Assembly (NCBI GenBank): GCA_947446865.1
Contig: CANFHX010000001.1
Location: 124,001-188,000 of the forward strand
Length of the DNA: 64,000 nt
Direction: 5' to 3'
DNA from: Flavobacteriaceae bacterium
GTDB taxonomy: Bacteria; Bacteroidota; Bacteroidia; Flavobacteriales; Flavobacteriaceae
Part shown: positions 46,893-55,789 of the stretch, piece by piece
Numbering within the stretch: the first letter of the stretch is position 1
Layout: each line of letters opens with the position of its first letter
Translations under genes and position numbers: made by a program
Notes under the pieces: generated by a model
Database searches by the model: none
Told to the model about the DNA's origin: nothing
The model's input: only the letters and a program-made list of their open reading frames with translations

Positions 46893-46895
46893 AAT

Positions 46896-49340
46896 ATGCA
46901 AGATTCTTTTAATATGCAAGAGGAAGAAGAGAATGAAGTTTCTTCTTTTAAAATTTTAAGCCGGTACATACGATTCTGGAAATGGTTTGTAATAAGCATA
47001 CTAATTTGTACTGCTATTGCCTTCTTAAAATTGCGGTATGCAACTCCCCAATATAAAGCTACTGCTAAGATTTTAGTAAATGATGAAAAAAAGGGTAACC
47101 TCGCTTCTGAGCTTGGTGCTTTTGCAGATTTAGGGATGTTAGGTGGAGTAAAAAACAATGTAGACAATGAAGTAGAAATCTTGAATTCGACTACTTTAGT
47201 GGAGAAAACAGTAGAAAAACTGCGTTTTAACATTGTTTATTTAAGAAAAGGCAATATTCGGGATGCAGAACAGCATGGCGAAACCCTACCAATTGAATTG
47301 CAAATTACCAACGCAAGTGATGCTTTCAATAAAAATGGTCAAAGTTTTATTGTAAAAATAATTTCTAATTCTAATTTTGAATTAGAATATGCTTCTGGAA
47401 AAAAACTTGGAACCTTCCATTTTGGCTCCCCTATAGTTGTTAAAGAAGCACGTATTTCAATCCAAAAAACCCCTTTTTTCAATACAATTGCTCCTATTGA
47501 TGATAGTTATATTATTAATAGATACCCTGTAATTGCAAAAGCTTCAGAATACAGTGCTTCGTTATCGGTAGAAGCTTTAAGTAAAACGAGTAGTATTGTA
47601 AACCTAAGTGTAAACAATGCAGTTCCTAAAAAAGCTGCCGATTTTTTAGATGGATTAATTACCATTTATAATGAAGAAGCGATTAAGGATAAAAATCAAA
47701 TTTCAGAAAATACCCTGAAATTTATTCAGGAACGTTTAGGGATCATCTCATCCGAATTGGGCGCGGAAGAAAGTAAGGCCAAAGGCTTTAAGGAATCGAA
47801 CCAATTGGTAGATATTACTTCCAATGCTAATATCTATTTAAGGAATTTTTCAGATCTTGATAAAATGCTCATCGAAACCGAAACCAAATTGCGGGTAACC
47901 GAAATAATGGCGGATTTCATGAAGCACAAAAGTAGGTCGGAATTAGTGCCAGCCGAACTTATTCCGAGTGAAAGAATGACTGCTCAGGTAAATCCGTTAA
48001 TCCAACAGTACAACAATTTAGTATTACAAAACAACCGTTTGCTTAAAGATGGTAAGAAAAGCAATGCTACTTTAGTAAATATAGACCAGCAATTAACCGA
48101 TTTAGAACGCGATATAACACAGAGTATTTCGCAATACAAATCCAAATTGGTAGTCGAAAAAGGCGATTTGACCAAACAATACAATTTAATGTCGGGTAAA
48201 CTAAGCCAAATTCCTACACAAGAACAGGAATTCCGTGTGATAGAGCGCCAACAAAAAATTAAAGAAGGTATTTATTTGTATTTGATACAAAAAAGAGAGG
48301 AAACCGCGATAGCCTTATCTGTAACCGAACCAAATGCCAAAATTGTAGATGCCGGTCGTGCCTTTCCAAATCCTATATCTCCTAACAGAAATATATATTA
48401 TCTGGTTGCCTTGCTATTGGGCTTGGGTATTCCTTTCGGGATTTTATATGTTATTTTCTTATTGGATGATAAAATATATAACGGTAGTGATGTAGAGGAA
48501 AAATCCAAAGGTATTCCGGTACTGGCAGAAATTCCAAACGTGTTAGAAGGAAAAAATGGCGAGGCACAAAAATTGGAGGCCTTTAGAACCTTACTTAATA
48601 ACACGAACTTTATTACACCTTATGATGAAAACGACGAGGGTAAAGTAATATATGTATCCTCCGCCAAAAAAGGAGAAGGTAAAACCTTTGTAGCTTACAA
48701 TCTTGCTAATTCCTATTCTAGTCTGGAGAAAAAGACCATCTTAGTAGGTACCGATTTTAGAAATCCACAGTTACATAAATATTTGAATCAAAGTAAATCT
48801 GCCAACAAAGGGCTTTCTAATTATTTACACAATAATTCTTTTAAATGGAGAGATTTAGTTATTTCCCCAGCAGAACAAGGCTTTGTATTTGACATGTTGT
48901 TAGCTGGAGATATCCCTCCAAATCCTACTTTACTTTTGTCTAGTAAGCGTTTTGCAGATTTTATGGCAGAATTGAAAAAAGAATACGATATAATTATAGT
49001 GGATACTGCTCCAACCTTATTGGTTTCCGATACCTTGATTATTTCTAAATATGCAGATACAACTGTGTTTGTAGCACGATCTGGAGTAACCGAGAAAAAA
49101 TTAATTCAGTATGCGGTTAAATTGAAGGAAGATGATAAAATTAACAATGTTGGATATGTAATAAACTCAATAGATTATTCAAACACCTACGGATATGGTT
49201 ACGGATATGGGTATGGCTACGGATATGGCTACGGATATAACTATGGTTATGGTTATGGCTACGGAGCAGAAGAAGCCGCTAAACCTTGGTACCGAAAAGG
49301 CATTATAGGTCGCTTTTATAAAAAGGTATTTAAAAGATAA
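46896..49340 (+). CDS. Wzc-like chain-length regulator and tyrosine autokinase
   Basis: An 814-residue inner-membrane protein. N-terminal Wzz domain between two membrane segments (about 30-50 and 500-520), coiled region around 270-480, then a BY-kinase domain: Walker A SSAKKGEGKTF near 590-600, Walker A' LVGTDFRNPQLHKYL near 615-630, Walker B IIIVDTAP near 700-707. The C-terminus carries an uninterrupted Tyr-Gly dipeptide run before AEEAAKPWYRK, an extended version of the usual tyrosine cluster that is autophosphorylated. It controls polymer length and export with the Wza-like protein. Confidence 0.92.
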   Translation: MQDSFNMQEEEENEVSSFKILSRYIRFWKWFVISILICTAIAFLKLRYATPQYKATAKILVNDEKKGNLASELGAFADLGMLGGVKNNVDNEVEILNSTTLVEKTVEKLRFNIVYLRKGNIRDAEQHGETLPIELQITNASDAFNKNGQSFIVKIISNSNFELEYASGKKLGTFHFGSPIVVKEARISIQKTPFFNTIAPIDDSYIINRYPVIAKASEYSASLSVEALSKTSSIVNLSVNNAVPKKAADFLDGLITIYNEEAIKDKNQISENTLKFIQERLGIISSELGAEESKAKGFKESNQLVDITSNANIYLRNFSDLDKMLIETETKLRVTEIMADFMKHKSRSELVPAELIPSERMTAQVNPLIQQYNNLVLQNNRLLKDGKKSNATLVNIDQQLTDLERDITQSISQYKSKLVVEKGDLTKQYNLMSGKLSQIPTQEQEFRVIERQQKIKEGIYLYLIQKREETAIALSVTEPNAKIVDAGRAFPNPISPNRNIYYLVALLLGLGIPFGILYVIFLLDDKIYNGSDVEEKSKGIPVLAEIPNVLEGKNGEAQKLEAFRTLLNNTNFITPYDENDEGKVIYVSSAKKGEGKTFVAYNLANSYSSLEKKTILVGTDFRNPQLHKYLNQSKSANKGLSNYLHNNSFKWRDLVISPAEQGFVFDMLLAGDIPPNPTLLLSSKRFADFMAELKKEYDIIIVDTAPTLLVSDTLIISKYADTTVFVARSGVTEKKLIQYAVKLKEDDKINNVGYVINSIDYSNTYGYGYGYGYGYGYGYGYNYGYGYGYGAEEAAKPWYRKGIIGRFYKKVFKR
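49188..49265 (+). repeat. Tyr-Gly dipeptide-coding tract in the kinase tail
   Basis: Twenty-five codons alternate Tyr and Gly (one Asn replaces Gly), encoded by recurrent TACGGATATGG-type units. Twelve or more tyrosines lie in this tail. Confidence 0.85.
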
Positions 49341-49420
49341 GAAGTTATAGGATAACTAGAAAAAAAGGAAGTCTTTAATATCCAAAACCAGTACCTCCTT
49401 TTATAATTTCATTGGTATAA

Positions 49421-49455
49421 AAAAAGCGTCGGAAGATTTTCCCGACGCTTTTTTT
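49421..49455. terminator. Bidirectional terminator after the polysaccharide locus
   Basis: Stem AAAAAGCGTCGG / CCGACGCTTTTT with A and T runs on both sides. It serves the wzc-like gene on the plus strand and the DoxX gene on the minus strand, which ends 4 bp away. Confidence 0.9.
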
Positions 49456-49458
49456 ATT

Positions 49459-49839
49459 TTATAGAAATAAGCTTTTATAAGAGCTCCAATTTTTATAAAT
49501 CAATATTCCGTTTAAGACGGCAACAATTAAAGCACCTGCAATCCCGGAAGCATCTAAAAAGAGATGAAACAACACGATGTTAATAGATATTGGTACTAAG
49601 GAAAGCAAAGCAAAGGCCACCCATTTTTTTGCTAATAAAAGCACGCCTATAATTAATTCCAATAAGGCTACCGTTTTCAAAATATACCCTGTTGCTACCA
49701 AGGAAGACAAAAAAGCAGCGGCCTTTTCTGGTGGCACTGGCAACGGAATAAAAGGTTGCGGCAGCAGTATATTCAATCCGAATAAAACAAGAATACCACC
49801 CAGTATTCTTCTGACAATTTTAGTAAACATGGAATTCAT
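49459..49839 (-). CDS. DoxX-family membrane protein
   Basis: A 126-residue four-helix membrane protein (RRILGGILVLFGLNILLP, YILKTVALLELIIGVLLLAKKW, VAFALLSLVPISINIVLFHLFL, then a final helix). The start is ATG 49839; a longer frame reaching 49998 adds 53 residues that do not resemble the family. DoxX-like proteins are inner-membrane proteins of redox or unknown function. Confidence 0.75.
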   Translation of the reverse strand: MNSMFTKIVRRILGGILVLFGLNILLPQPFIPLPVPPEKAAAFLSSLVATGYILKTVALLELIIGVLLLAKKWVAFALLSLVPISINIVLFHLFLDASGIAGALIVAVLNGILIYKNWSSYKSLFL

Positions 49840-50585
49840 AATTGGTTGGTTTAAAGGTTCGTATAAAGTAAATTTATAAATAATTTTTAACACTACCCAA
49901 TTATTCCTCTCAAAATATAGGAAAACCAAGTGTTTGCTGGAGGTTCCAACGTATTCCAATCCAATTATATAACCTACGCAAGATAGGTACAATTGCAATT
50001 GCTAATCAGTGTTCAGTGCTCGGTGTTCAGTGCTCGGTGTTCACAAATAAAATCCGTTCTAATCCGTGCAATCTGTGGCAAAAACAACTACTTGCTATGT
50101 ATTCTATGCAAAGCGAAGCGCCTTAACTCCATTAAAAACCTATGAATCTCCTATGTGGTTAAAAAACAATTTCAATTGTAAATAAAATCCGTTCCAATCC
50201 GTGCAATCTGTGGCAAAAACAACTACTTGCTATGTATTCTATGTAAAGCGAAGCGCCTTACTCCATTAAAAACCTATGAATCTCCTATGTGGTTAAAAAA
50301 CAATTGCAAAATCAGCGATCAGTGTTCAGTGCTCAATGCTCGGTGATCAGTAATACAAAACACAATACCAATTGCCATCCTAAATTAAACAGTAACAATA
50401 TTCATCTGCGTTATCTGCGTAATAAAATTCAATGGCAACGTCAAAATCAATAACAAATAAAATCCGATCCAATCCGTGCAATCTGTGGCAAAAACAACTA
50501 CTTGCTATGTATTCTATGTAAAGCGAAGCGCCTTAATCCATCTTAAAACCAATCCATCTATGTGGTTAAAAAAACAATAGCAATA
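49840..50585. other. Repeat-filled gap between DoxX and a TonB receptor
   Basis: Heptads GTGTTCA/GTGCTCG at 50008-50042 and again at 50310-50350. Three copies of a roughly 124-bp unit (50045-50170, 50180-50304, 50455-50577). No gene seen. Confidence 0.7.
50045..50577. repeat. Three copies of a 124-bp unit
   Basis: Each unit runs AAATAAAATCCG, AATCCGTGCAATCTGTGG, CAACTACTTGCTATGTATTC, AAGCGAAGCGCCTTA, CTATGTGGTTAAAAAACAAT. Copies start near 50045, 50180 and 50455. Parts of the unit recur at 24.7-25.1 kb. Confidence 0.85.
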
Positions 50586-52793
50586 TCAAATCACAAAATT
50601 AATCCCTAAAACAATATTCCTTCCAATATTAGGAATCCCATCATTTTTAAGTCTAGATAAATGAGAAATATACTTTCTATTTAGTAAATTATTGGCATTC
50701 AAATTAACATCAAAAGCCATTTTACCTAACGTAACTCTCCCACCAAAACCAAAATTCAATAACGTATAATCGTTGGATTTGGTTTCAAACGGACCTGGAT
50801 TATTTTGATTTAAAGTATGTTCCACATTCAAAACCGCAAAACTATCTTTTAAATATTTAGTCGACTTAAATTCGGTTTTAATAGAATTATTCCATTTATT
50901 AGCCGGAATCAAAGGCAAGTTATCTCCGTTTTGTTTTTTACCCGTTACGCTTTCCAAACTACTCGTAATGTGCAACCAATCTAAAGGATGCGGATGGAAG
51001 TGAATTCCGGCTTCCCCACCATATAAATTGGCATTGGCTTGGGCATAATTGTAAGCATCCAACCCATTAATTTGAGTGCCATTTGGAGCAATAAAAATAT
51101 AATTGTTGATGTGATTGTAAAAACCATTTACAAACAATTCAAAATGCGAATTTCGGTATTCCAAATTCAAATCGGTTTGAAAATTTTGTTCTTTTTGCAA
51201 ATTTACATTCCCAATTTCGTAGCGGTTACTTCCTTCGTGAACGCCATTCGAAGTTAATTCTGCCAAGTTGGGAGCCCTAAATCCAGAAGCAAAATTTAAT
51301 CGCAAAATGATATTTTCCTTCAAATTCGTTTTAAATCCTAAAGACGAATTAAAACTTTGAAATTTCTTGTCTACCGATTGGAAATATCCTTCTTCGCCAA
51401 CAATTCCGTGTTCGGTGGCAGATACATTTCTAGTATCAAATCGGATTCCGGCTTGAACTACATTCTTGTTCCATTCGTAATTGGCAGTTCCAAAAACTCC
51501 AAAATCATTTGTTGTTGCATTCGGAATTAAATATTCTATCCCAGAATTGGTATTGGTTTGGTGCATTCCTTGCGTGCCTAGTATCGATTCCAATTTTCCG
51601 AATTTTGGCAAATAATACTTCACATTATAATTGTAGGTTTTCAATTTCATGTGCAAATTGGCCACATCGCTATCTACATACTCACTTCTATCGTTGGAAA
51701 TATACCCCAAATCGGCATCTAGTTTGGAGTTTTTAAAGAAAAAAGTGTTGTTTAAACTTACAATAGTTGCAAAAACGGCTTGCTTTGGATAGGTAGTTTT
51801 CTTGGAAGACGTTTGTTCCGCAATGCCATTTTCTGGAATTCCTAAATCTAATTTATTGAAATTGTATCGTAACGTAGAAGTGAATTTGGCATTAGAATAT
51901 CCCAAAGCAGTTTTAAAATCCGATTCGTTGTAACGGGTGTTGGTGACTCTAGTTCCGTTTGGAATTTTATAATCGGCATGGGTATTATAACTGCCGCGTG
52001 CTAAAAATTTGAAATTATCCGAAGACGTTTTCACCCCTAAAGTAGTGTTGCTTCCGTTGGTATTAGAGAATAATTTCTGACTAAAATTAGCATCCATGGT
52101 ATTGGGAGAAGCAAATTTTTCGGGGTTAAAATACAAAACACCCCCAATAGCATCGGACCCATACAATAACGAAGCAGGCCCTTTAATCACCTCCACACTT
52201 TCTATTCCAGCATCGTTCAAACCAAGACCGTGCTCTTCGCCAAATTGTTGGTTTTCCAACCGAACTCCCTGCGAATACACCAAAACTCTATTGCCACTCA
52301 ACCCGCGAATTACGGGTTTGCCAATAGAAGTTCCCGTTGAAACTTGCGAAACGCCTGGTATGGTTGCCAAACCTTCTATTAAAGTAGAAGTGCCTTTTTG
52401 TTGCAACGTCTTCATCGATTGGTGTTCCACTTTCATTACGTTTTGCGATTGCAATTTATTGAAAGCAGTGGAAATAATTACCTCGTCCATTTGGTGTATG
52501 GTTTCCTCCAAAACAACATCCATTTTAATTTCTTTTTGATTCATTAAAAGCGATTTGGATTGTGTTGCAAATCCTATAAAGGAAAATACAATTTTGAAAT
52601 TTCCAGAAGGTAAATTAGTGAAAACATAGGCTCCGGTTGCATCGGAAATAGTTTCCTTATGAATTTCTGGAATAGAAATAGTTACGCCAGGCATTGGCTT
52701 ATTTTGAACGTCTTTGATAGTTCCTGTAATTTTGTTTTGCGCGTTAGCAAACAGGGAGAACCCTAAAAATAGGGCGTATAAAAATGATTTCAT
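50586..52793 (-). CDS. TonB-dependent receptor, possibly metal-related
   Basis: A 735-residue receptor. The start is ATG 52793, which opens on a signal peptide (MKSFLYALFLGFSLFANAQ); the longer frame adds 21 unsupported residues. Order: carboxypeptidase-like repeat about 20-105 (ITGTIKDVQNKPMPGVTISI), plug about 110-220 (IPGVSQVSTGTSIGKPVIRG, GPASLLYGSDAIGGV), beta-barrel to the C-terminus (NIVLGINFVI). The barrel has a HFHPHPLDWLH segment. The preceding small His/Cys-rich protein suggests a metal or metal-complex ligand; this is inference. Confidence 0.9.
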   Translation of the reverse strand: MKSFLYALFLGFSLFANAQNKITGTIKDVQNKPMPGVTISIPEIHKETISDATGAYVFTNLPSGNFKIVFSFIGFATQSKSLLMNQKEIKMDVVLEETIHQMDEVIISTAFNKLQSQNVMKVEHQSMKTLQQKGTSTLIEGLATIPGVSQVSTGTSIGKPVIRGLSGNRVLVYSQGVRLENQQFGEEHGLGLNDAGIESVEVIKGPASLLYGSDAIGGVLYFNPEKFASPNTMDANFSQKLFSNTNGSNTTLGVKTSSDNFKFLARGSYNTHADYKIPNGTRVTNTRYNESDFKTALGYSNAKFTSTLRYNFNKLDLGIPENGIAEQTSSKKTTYPKQAVFATIVSLNNTFFFKNSKLDADLGYISNDRSEYVDSDVANLHMKLKTYNYNVKYYLPKFGKLESILGTQGMHQTNTNSGIEYLIPNATTNDFGVFGTANYEWNKNVVQAGIRFDTRNVSATEHGIVGEEGYFQSVDKKFQSFNSSLGFKTNLKENIILRLNFASGFRAPNLAELTSNGVHEGSNRYEIGNVNLQKEQNFQTDLNLEYRNSHFELFVNGFYNHINNYIFIAPNGTQINGLDAYNYAQANANLYGGEAGIHFHPHPLDWLHITSSLESVTGKKQNGDNLPLIPANKWNNSIKTEFKSTKYLKDSFAVLNVEHTLNQNNPGPFETKSNDYTLLNFGFGGRVTLGKMAFDVNLNANNLLNRKYISHLSRLKNDGIPNIGRNIVLGINFVI

Positions 52794-52886
52794 TTTGTGA
52801 AAATTATAGATTATTTCTATGGGAACCATTAAGAAATTAAGGTTCATAAGAAACAATTTGATTATTGTTTAATTTTAAATAAGGAA

Positions 52887-53234
52887 TTAAGCAATAATTG
52901 GAGGTGCTCGAAGTGCAAAAAGACTGCCTCGAAACGATTGGGTGATTTCTTTAGAATAGAAATAAGAATACGAAACTGGGATTAGTTCTTTCTTAAAGGA
53001 GAAAGAAAAAATATCCGATTTTAAAGAAGTGCTAAAGGCAAATTCACAAACAAAACAACGGTCTAAATTGTGGTGTGCATGCGTAAATTGGTTTTGGTTT
53101 TTAGCATAATGATGGAGACATTGCTTTTGGGTAAGTTCTTTTTCTAAGTGTACAAAGGAGTGCGTGGACTGCAGTACTATTGCGAACAATACTGCTAAAC
53201 CAAATGCAAAACTTACTAAAGAGTTCTTTTTCAT
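52887..53234 (-). CDS. Small secreted His/Cys-rich protein
   Basis: A 115-residue protein. The start is ATG 53234, giving a signal peptide (MKKNSLVSFAFGLAVLFAIV). The mature part has CLHHYAKN, FTHAHHNLDRCFVCEF and ends with SLFALRAPPIIA. The His cluster plus Cys-x-x-Cys suggests metal binding in the periplasm. It lies 93 bp upstream of the TonB receptor on the same strand, probably in one operon. Family not named with certainty. Confidence 0.7.
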   Translation of the reverse strand: MKKNSLVSFAFGLAVLFAIVLQSTHSFVHLEKELTQKQCLHHYAKNQNQFTHAHHNLDRCFVCEFAFSTSLKSDIFSFSFKKELIPVSYSYFYSKEITQSFRGSLFALRAPPIIA

Positions 53235-53239
53235 CCCAA

Positions 53240-53247
53240 CAAAAGTA
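53240..53247 (-). promoter_or_regulatory. -7 element before the His/Cys-rich protein
   Basis: TACTTTTG on the minus strand (complement of 53240-53247) ends 5 bp before the start codon at 53234. No TTG lies at the proper distance, so confidence is modest. Confidence 0.4.
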
Positions 53248-53253
53248 ACGAAC

Positions 53254-53307
53254 CTAAAAAGAAAAACCATTGAAATTAACAAACTATATAGTTAATTTCA
53301 ATGGTTT
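53254..53307 (-). terminator. Terminator after asd
   Basis: A 17-bp perfect inverted repeat, 53264-53280 with 53291-53307 (AAACCATTGAAATTAAC / GTTAATTTCAATGGTTT), followed on the minus strand by TTTTTCTTTTT. It lies 19 bp after the asd stop. Confidence 0.88.
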
Positions 53308-53326
53308 GAATTATCAAAAAAATAGT

Positions 53327-54316
53327 TTACACTAGTTTATGCGCTACTAAATATTCGGCAATTTGAATGGTATTGGTTGCGGCGCCTTTTCTTAAATTAT
53401 CAGCAACAATCCACATATTTAAGGAATTGGCTTGGCTTTCGTCACGACGAATTCTTCCAACAAAAACATCGTCTTTTCCTTGTGCGAATAAAGGCATAGG
53501 GTAGGTATAGGTGTCGTTGTTATCTTGTACCACCACGCCATCGGTATGGTGCAGAATAGAACGGATTTCACTCACGTCAAAATCACTTTCAAATTCTATA
53601 TTCACCGCTTCACTATGTCCGCCTACAATGGGCACACGAACTGCGGTAGCTGTTACTGCAATAGAATTATCGCTTAGTATTTTCTTGGTTTCTTTAACCA
53701 ATTTCATTTCTTCTTTAGTGTAACCGTTTTCTTCAAAACTATCGCATTGCGGAATAGCATTGCGGTGAATTGGGTATTTATAGGCCATTTCGCCTTGCAC
53801 TCCTGCGTATTCGTTTTCTAGTTGTTGCACCGCTTTTACTCCTGTTCCAGTTATGGATTGGTAGGTAGAAACGATAACGCGTTTGATTTTATATTTAGCA
53901 TGCAAAGGTGCCAAAACTAGCACCATTTGGATGGTAGAACAGTTAGGGTTTGCAATGATTTTATCTTCTTTGGTTAATTGGGAAGCGTTGATTTCGGGAA
54001 CGATTAATTTTTTAGTAGGATCCATTCTCCATGCTGAGGAGTTATCGATAACGGTGGTTCCTGCTTCCGCAAATTTAGGAGCCCAAACCAAAGAAGTTTC
54101 GCCACCTGCAGAAAATAACGCAATATCTGGATGCATGTCTACAGCGGTTTGCATGCCAACCACTTTATATTTTTTACCTTTAAATTCGATTTCTTTCCCA
54201 ACTGATTTCTCCGATGCCACCGGAATTAACTCGGTAACTGGAAAATTTCTCTCTGCTAAAACTTGAAGCATTACTTCGCCAACCATTCCGGTAGCACCAA
54301 CCACAGCAACTCTCAT
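53327..54316 (-). CDS. asd: Aspartate-semialdehyde dehydrogenase
   Basis: A 329-residue enzyme of the aspartate pathway (lysine/diaminopimelate, methionine, threonine). NADP motif VGATGMVGEVMLQVL, DNSSAWRMD, catalytic Cys in NPNCSTIQ, and RVPIVGGHSEAVNIEFE with the catalytic His. Single gene with a following terminator. Confidence 0.97.
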   Translation of the reverse strand: MRVAVVGATGMVGEVMLQVLAERNFPVTELIPVASEKSVGKEIEFKGKKYKVVGMQTAVDMHPDIALFSAGGETSLVWAPKFAEAGTTVIDNSSAWRMDPTKKLIVPEINASQLTKEDKIIANPNCSTIQMVLVLAPLHAKYKIKRVIVSTYQSITGTGVKAVQQLENEYAGVQGEMAYKYPIHRNAIPQCDSFEENGYTKEEMKLVKETKKILSDNSIAVTATAVRVPIVGGHSEAVNIEFESDFDVSEIRSILHHTDGVVVQDNNDTYTYPMPLFAQGKDDVFVGRIRRDESQANSLNMWIVADNLRKGAATNTIQIAEYLVAHKLV

Positions 54317-54644
54317 ATACTACTTATTTAGATTTTAATAAATTCTCGAAAAACAAAAGTAAACAGAATTTTGCTTTTAGGGTAAGTTTTGAAATAAAAA
54401 ATGTTGTTTACTTTATTGTGGGCAAAGATTTTAATAGGTTTTTATCCGCGTTGCTTTGCATCCGCTTTATCTGCGTCCAATTTGATCTTGAAATCGGAAT
54501 GGCACGCGGATTTTACGGATATTCTAACGCGGATTCTAACGGATTTTTATCCGCGTTGCTTGCATCCGTTTTATCCGCGTCCAATTTAATCTTGCAATCG
54601 AAATGGCACGCGTATTTAACGGATTTGCACTATCGAAACCATTA
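54317..54644. other. Gap with an 82-bp direct repeat
   Basis: Copies at 54439-54520 and 54544-54624 (TTTTTATCCGCGTTGC, TGCGTCCAATTT or CGCGTCCAATTT, AATGGCACGCG, ACGGAT). A -7 match on the minus strand (TACTTTTG, 54354-54361) precedes asd. Open frames on the plus strand here merely run through the repeat. Confidence 0.65.
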
Positions 54645-55727
54645 TCAAAATTCAAACCGCAACTGCACTACCACTGTTTTCTTCACATCGGTATTCAAGT
54701 TGTTTAACGAAATTCCGAGTAAGCGCACCGAGTCTTTCATTCGTTCTTGAAACAATAATTCTTTTGCAGTTTCCAACAGCAACCCTTTATCGGCAATGAA
54801 ATAGGGTAGGGTTTTACTTCGGGTTTGGGTAGTAAAATCGCTGTATTTTATTTTCAGGGTAACCGTCTTCCCCGAAAGGGTATATTTCTTTAATCGTTTT
54901 TCCAGTTCGGCAGCAATTCGTTCTAATTTCTCCAACATAAAAATCTCCGAAGTAAGATTTTCATTAAACGTATGCTCTGCCGCCACCGACTTCGAAATTC
55001 TATTGGGTTTCACCTCACTGTTGTGAATGCCTCGTACAATATTGTAGTAGAATCCACCACTTTTGCCAAAATGTTGCTCTAGATATTCTCTGGTTTTAGA
55101 CTTTAAATCTTTGCCCGTAAAAATACCATGTTGGTACATTTTCTCTTTAGTAACCTTGCCAATTCCGTAGAACTTTTTAATCTCTAAGTTTTCTAAAAAT
55201 CGTTCTACTTCTTCCGGATTTACTGTTTTTTGACCGTTAGGTTTGTTGTAATCACTAGCAATTTTGGCAACAAATTTATTTACCGAAATTCCCGCAGAAG
55301 CATTCAAGCCCACTTCATCGTGAATACGTTTCCGAATTTCTTGCGCAATCAAACTTGCACTCGGATTTCCTTTTTTATTTTGTGTAACATCCAAATACGC
55401 TTCGTCCAACGAAAGCGGCTCCACCAAATCGGTGTAATCCAAAAAAATCTTCCGGATTTTGTTAGAGATTTCTTTATAGCGGTCAAAACGTGGTCGCACA
55501 AAAATTAATTCGGGGCAATTTCGTTTGGCTTGCACACCACTCATGGCACTTCGCACCCCAAATTTTCTTGCCTCATAACTTGCCGCCGAAACCACACCCC
55601 GCACTTCACTTCCGCCCACAGCCAAAGGTTTTCCTCGAAGTTCGGGAAAGTCCATTTGCTCCACCGAAGCGTAGAATGCATCCATATCGACATGGATTAT
55701 TTTTCGTAATTGGATTTCTTCTGACAC
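54645..55727 (-). CDS. dinB: DNA polymerase IV
   Basis: A 360-residue Y-family polymerase for translesion synthesis. KIIHVDMDAFYASVEQMD near the start, YEARKFGVRSAM, SLDEAYLDVT with catalytic acidic pair, helix-hairpin-helix KKFYGIGKVTKEKM, and a little-finger domain. It begins with GTG at 55727, since no in-frame ATG exists before the essential VDMDAF motif. A TAAATTTG element ends 4 bp upstream, so the message may be leaderless. Confidence 0.95.
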   Translation of the reverse strand: MSEEIQLRKIIHVDMDAFYASVEQMDFPELRGKPLAVGGSEVRGVVSAASYEARKFGVRSAMSGVQAKRNCPELIFVRPRFDRYKEISNKIRKIFLDYTDLVEPLSLDEAYLDVTQNKKGNPSASLIAQEIRKRIHDEVGLNASAGISVNKFVAKIASDYNKPNGQKTVNPEEVERFLENLEIKKFYGIGKVTKEKMYQHGIFTGKDLKSKTREYLEQHFGKSGGFYYNIVRGIHNSEVKPNRISKSVAAEHTFNENLTSEIFMLEKLERIAAELEKRLKKYTLSGKTVTLKIKYSDFTTQTRSKTLPYFIADKGLLLETAKELLFQERMKDSVRLLGISLNNLNTDVKKTVVVQLRFEF

Positions 55728-55731
55728 ATTA

Positions 55732-55739
55732 CAAATTTA
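55732..55739 (-). promoter_or_regulatory. -7 element of dinB
   Basis: TAAATTTG on the minus strand, 4 bp before the GTG start. Implies a leaderless or near-leaderless transcript if used. Confidence 0.45.
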
Positions 55740-55764
55740 GTTTTTTTATTGAACCAAGAAATAG

Positions 55765-55772
55765 TATTTTTG
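55765..55772 (+). promoter_or_regulatory. -7 element of the CYTH gene
   Basis: TATTTTTG fits TAnnTTTG and ends 17 bp before the ATG at 55790. The nearest upstream TTG is 13 bp away, closer than usual. Confidence 0.4.
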
Positions 55773-55789
55773 AACAAAACTAGAAGGCT

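Noticed and set aside
54401..54750. Two plus-strand frames before dinB
   Set aside because: They run through the 82-bp direct repeat and into dinB on the opposite strand, with no domain-like sequence.
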